Position numbers and translations under genes: made by a program | NCBI RefSeq assembly: GCF_024347435.1 | Contig: NZ_AP025481.1 | Location: 1,364,001 to 1,428,000, forward strand | Reading direction: 5' to 3' | DNA: 64,000 bases | Source: Vibrio cyclitrophicus | GTDB lineage: Bacteria; Pseudomonadota; Gammaproteobacteria; Enterobacterales; Vibrionaceae | The notes under the pieces: generated by a model | What the model was told of the DNA's origin: nothing | The model's input: only the letters and a program-made list of their open reading frames with translations | The model's database searches: none | Part shown: positions 62,967 through 64,000 of the stretch, one piece after another | Numbering within the stretch: the stretch's first letter is position 1 | Layout of the letters: the number at the start of each line of letters is the position of its first letter

Positions 62967-62982
62967 TCACCCAATTGGGTGA
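62967..62982. promoter_or_regulatory. 16-bp perfect palindrome before the LuxR-type gene
   Basis: TCACCCAATTGGGTGA is a perfect dyad about 105 bp before the regulator start, in a 387-bp gap (62701-63087) that holds nothing else apart from the MFS terminator. It could be an operator for the regulator itself. Confidence 0.55.
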
Positions 62983-63087
62983 TGATAAACCTATCATTTA
63001 ATGACTAATATCAACCTTAGATAAACTCAAATGAAGCACCAAAATATATTCGAGTTATCGCTTGCAATAGGTTAAATGGATTGAGTT

Positions 63088-63846
63088 ATGCAGATATCAG
63101 AATTGAAGATTCCACTAGAAAATGGACTTAATAAATCCCCGTCTGAATTCGAAGAAGCGATAAGAAATGGATTAACTACACTTGGAATTGAGCATGTCAC
63201 ATTAGTTATCTCATCAAAACCAGACTTCCCAGCCTTCAAATATATTGATGGTTTGTCAGATGGAGTCTCGCTGACAGAGGTAATCACAGACAATCTAGAT
63301 GATTATCTCATGTTGATTTCAAAGAGCCGTAAAGGAAAAATTCATCACAAGATAGATGACATAATGGACAATAGAATATTGGGTCATGACAAGCTCCCTG
63401 TCGCCCAAGATTATCTGAATTTCTATAGTATTTCTGAAAATCTACTTTACGAACATGGAATATCAATAATGTTTCATAGTGTCGATGAACTCCGGATTGA
63501 TGAATTACGCCAGTTAAAATCAATATGTGACATTGCCATCGCTTGGGCAAATTCATGGGTCGCCCACCGTACTATGGTCTCACATTGGCGTAAATATTCT
63601 GAGCCAAAAACGGCCAACACGAGCCCGTCTTTGACTAAGTCAGAACTTGATGTGCTTGATCTACTGACTAAAGGATTGAACGGTACTGAGATCGCACAAA
63701 CCCGTGATGTATCAAAAGAAACGGTTCGCAGTCAGATCAAGAGTATCCTGCACAAAACACAATGTAAAAACCAAAACCAACTGATCTCTCGATTTGGACA
63801 AGGGCAGTGGCTCATCAGCCCACCAATACGCTCTGCTTACACCTAA
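63088..63846 (+). CDS. LuxR-family transcriptional regulator with unknown sensor domain
   Basis: The 252-residue protein has a clear C-terminal GerE/LuxR DNA-binding domain (about 184-245, TKSELDVLDLLTKGLNGTEIAQTRDVSKETVRSQIKSIL). The N-terminal 180 residues show no autoinducer-binding Trp/Tyr pattern or receiver aspartate motif that I can recognise. A solo LuxR of unknown signal is the best description. The GATTGAG site precedes the ATG. Confidence 0.82.
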   Translation: MQISELKIPLENGLNKSPSEFEEAIRNGLTTLGIEHVTLVISSKPDFPAFKYIDGLSDGVSLTEVITDNLDDYLMLISKSRKGKIHHKIDDIMDNRILGHDKLPVAQDYLNFYSISENLLYEHGISIMFHSVDELRIDELRQLKSICDIAIAWANSWVAHRTMVSHWRKYSEPKTANTSPSLTKSELDVLDLLTKGLNGTEIAQTRDVSKETVRSQIKSILHKTQCKNQNQLISRFGQGQWLISPPIRSAYT

Positions 63847-63911
63847 TTCGCTTCTGCCGCCAAGGAAGGCTCAAAGTATGCAAAATAATCGACCAGCACC
63901 TTACACATGCT

Positions 63912-63947
63912 TGATCACTCGCAGCAACACCTTGTCGCGAGTGATCA
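63912..63947 (-). terminator. Hairpin at the right edge
   Basis: A perfect 11-bp stem TGATCACTCGC/GCGAGTGATCA (63912-63922 and 63937-63947) with a 14-nt loop starts 5 bp after the stop of the possible partial gene on the reverse strand. No T-run follows, so termination is only likely. Confidence 0.45.
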
Positions 63948-63952
63948 GAGAT

Positions 63953-64000
63953 TTATTGAAACTTTCTTTCCCACTCAATCAATTTCAAGTTATCGAATCT
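63953..64000 (-). CDS. Possible 3' end of a gene continuing past the window
   Basis: On the reverse strand a frame open from the edge reads RFDNLKLIEWERKFQ and then stops at 63953-63955. A hairpin directly after the stop supports a true gene end. Fifteen residues are too few to assign a product. Confidence 0.3.
   Translation of the reverse strand, partial: RFDNLKLIEWERKFQ

Noticed and set aside
1..64000. CRISPR arrays, insertion sequences, integron, prophage, toxin-antitoxin or restriction systems
   Set aside because: No spaced repeats, transposase, integrase, phage structural or methylase genes were found on either strand.

Overview
The window looks like a stretch of a marine Vibrio genome, probably of the Splendidus clade and probably the smaller, accessory-rich chromosome. 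This is inferred from gene content (glpFKRD with an adjacent regulator, lamB-malM, NfsA, PACE and Acr3 transporters, many LysR regulators) and protein style, not from a database search. There is no rRNA, tRNA, insertion sequence, integron, prophage or CRISPR array. Genes are dense, base composition looks even, and most transcription units end in clear intrinsic terminators, so this is ordinary chromosomal sequence and not a recent island.

Layout. 1-4.5 kb: a diheme cytochrome pair resembling thiosulfate dehydrogenase TsdB-TsdA, then LysR and Lrp regulators, a LysE-type exporter and a DUF1294 protein. 4.6-15.8 kb: an alpha-glucan block holding a cytoplasmic GH13 amylase, a surface lipoprotein pullulanase, malM, lamB and a glgX-type debranching enzyme, with MalT-box-like sites between lamB and glgX. 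15.9-25 kb: a GGDEF protein with a corrupted signature, TrmK, an acyltransferase, ferredoxin-NADP reductase behind a Fur-like box, DUF1971, D-lactate dehydrogenase, a patatin, and catalase behind an OxyR-like operator. 25.3-32.9 kb: a tetronate (L-threonate type) catabolic cluster ltnD-otnK-otnC-otnI plus a GntP permease and glycerate kinase, with a divergent DeoR regulator. 33-45 kb: small genes, a Gfo/Idh oxidoreductase with a monooxygenase-fold partner, a YcaQ-like DNA glycosylase, a DsbA-fold protein, an MFS exporter under a MerR-type promoter, a TetR/HPP pair with twin operators, arsR-acr3, LysR and a PACE exporter. 45.6-51.2 kb: the glycerol regulon glpF-glpK-glpR-glpD. 51.4-64 kb: SDR, LysR, DUF465, a tiny lipoprotein, an Asp/Glu racemase, a periplasmic HAD phosphatase, nfsA, a ClsC-like phospholipase D, two unrecognised genes, a YgiN-like monooxygenase, LysR/MFS and a LuxR-type regulator.

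How it works together. The pullulanase and LamB would feed maltodextrins from outside to the cytoplasmic amylase and debranching enzyme. Glycerol enters through GlpF and becomes dihydroxyacetone phosphate (DHAP) through GlpK and GlpD. The tetronate cluster also ends at DHAP, so two carbon-scavenging routes converge there. Much of the rest is stress and efflux functions, each with its own local operator.

I do not see a convincing new defence, mobile or biosynthetic system. The best second-look items are regulatory and small-scale: the 19-bp-spacer MerR-type promoter, the Fur-like box before fpr, the shared element before two glucan hydrolases, 7-8 bp tandem repeats at gene 3' ends, the GGKEF protein, and two very small genes.
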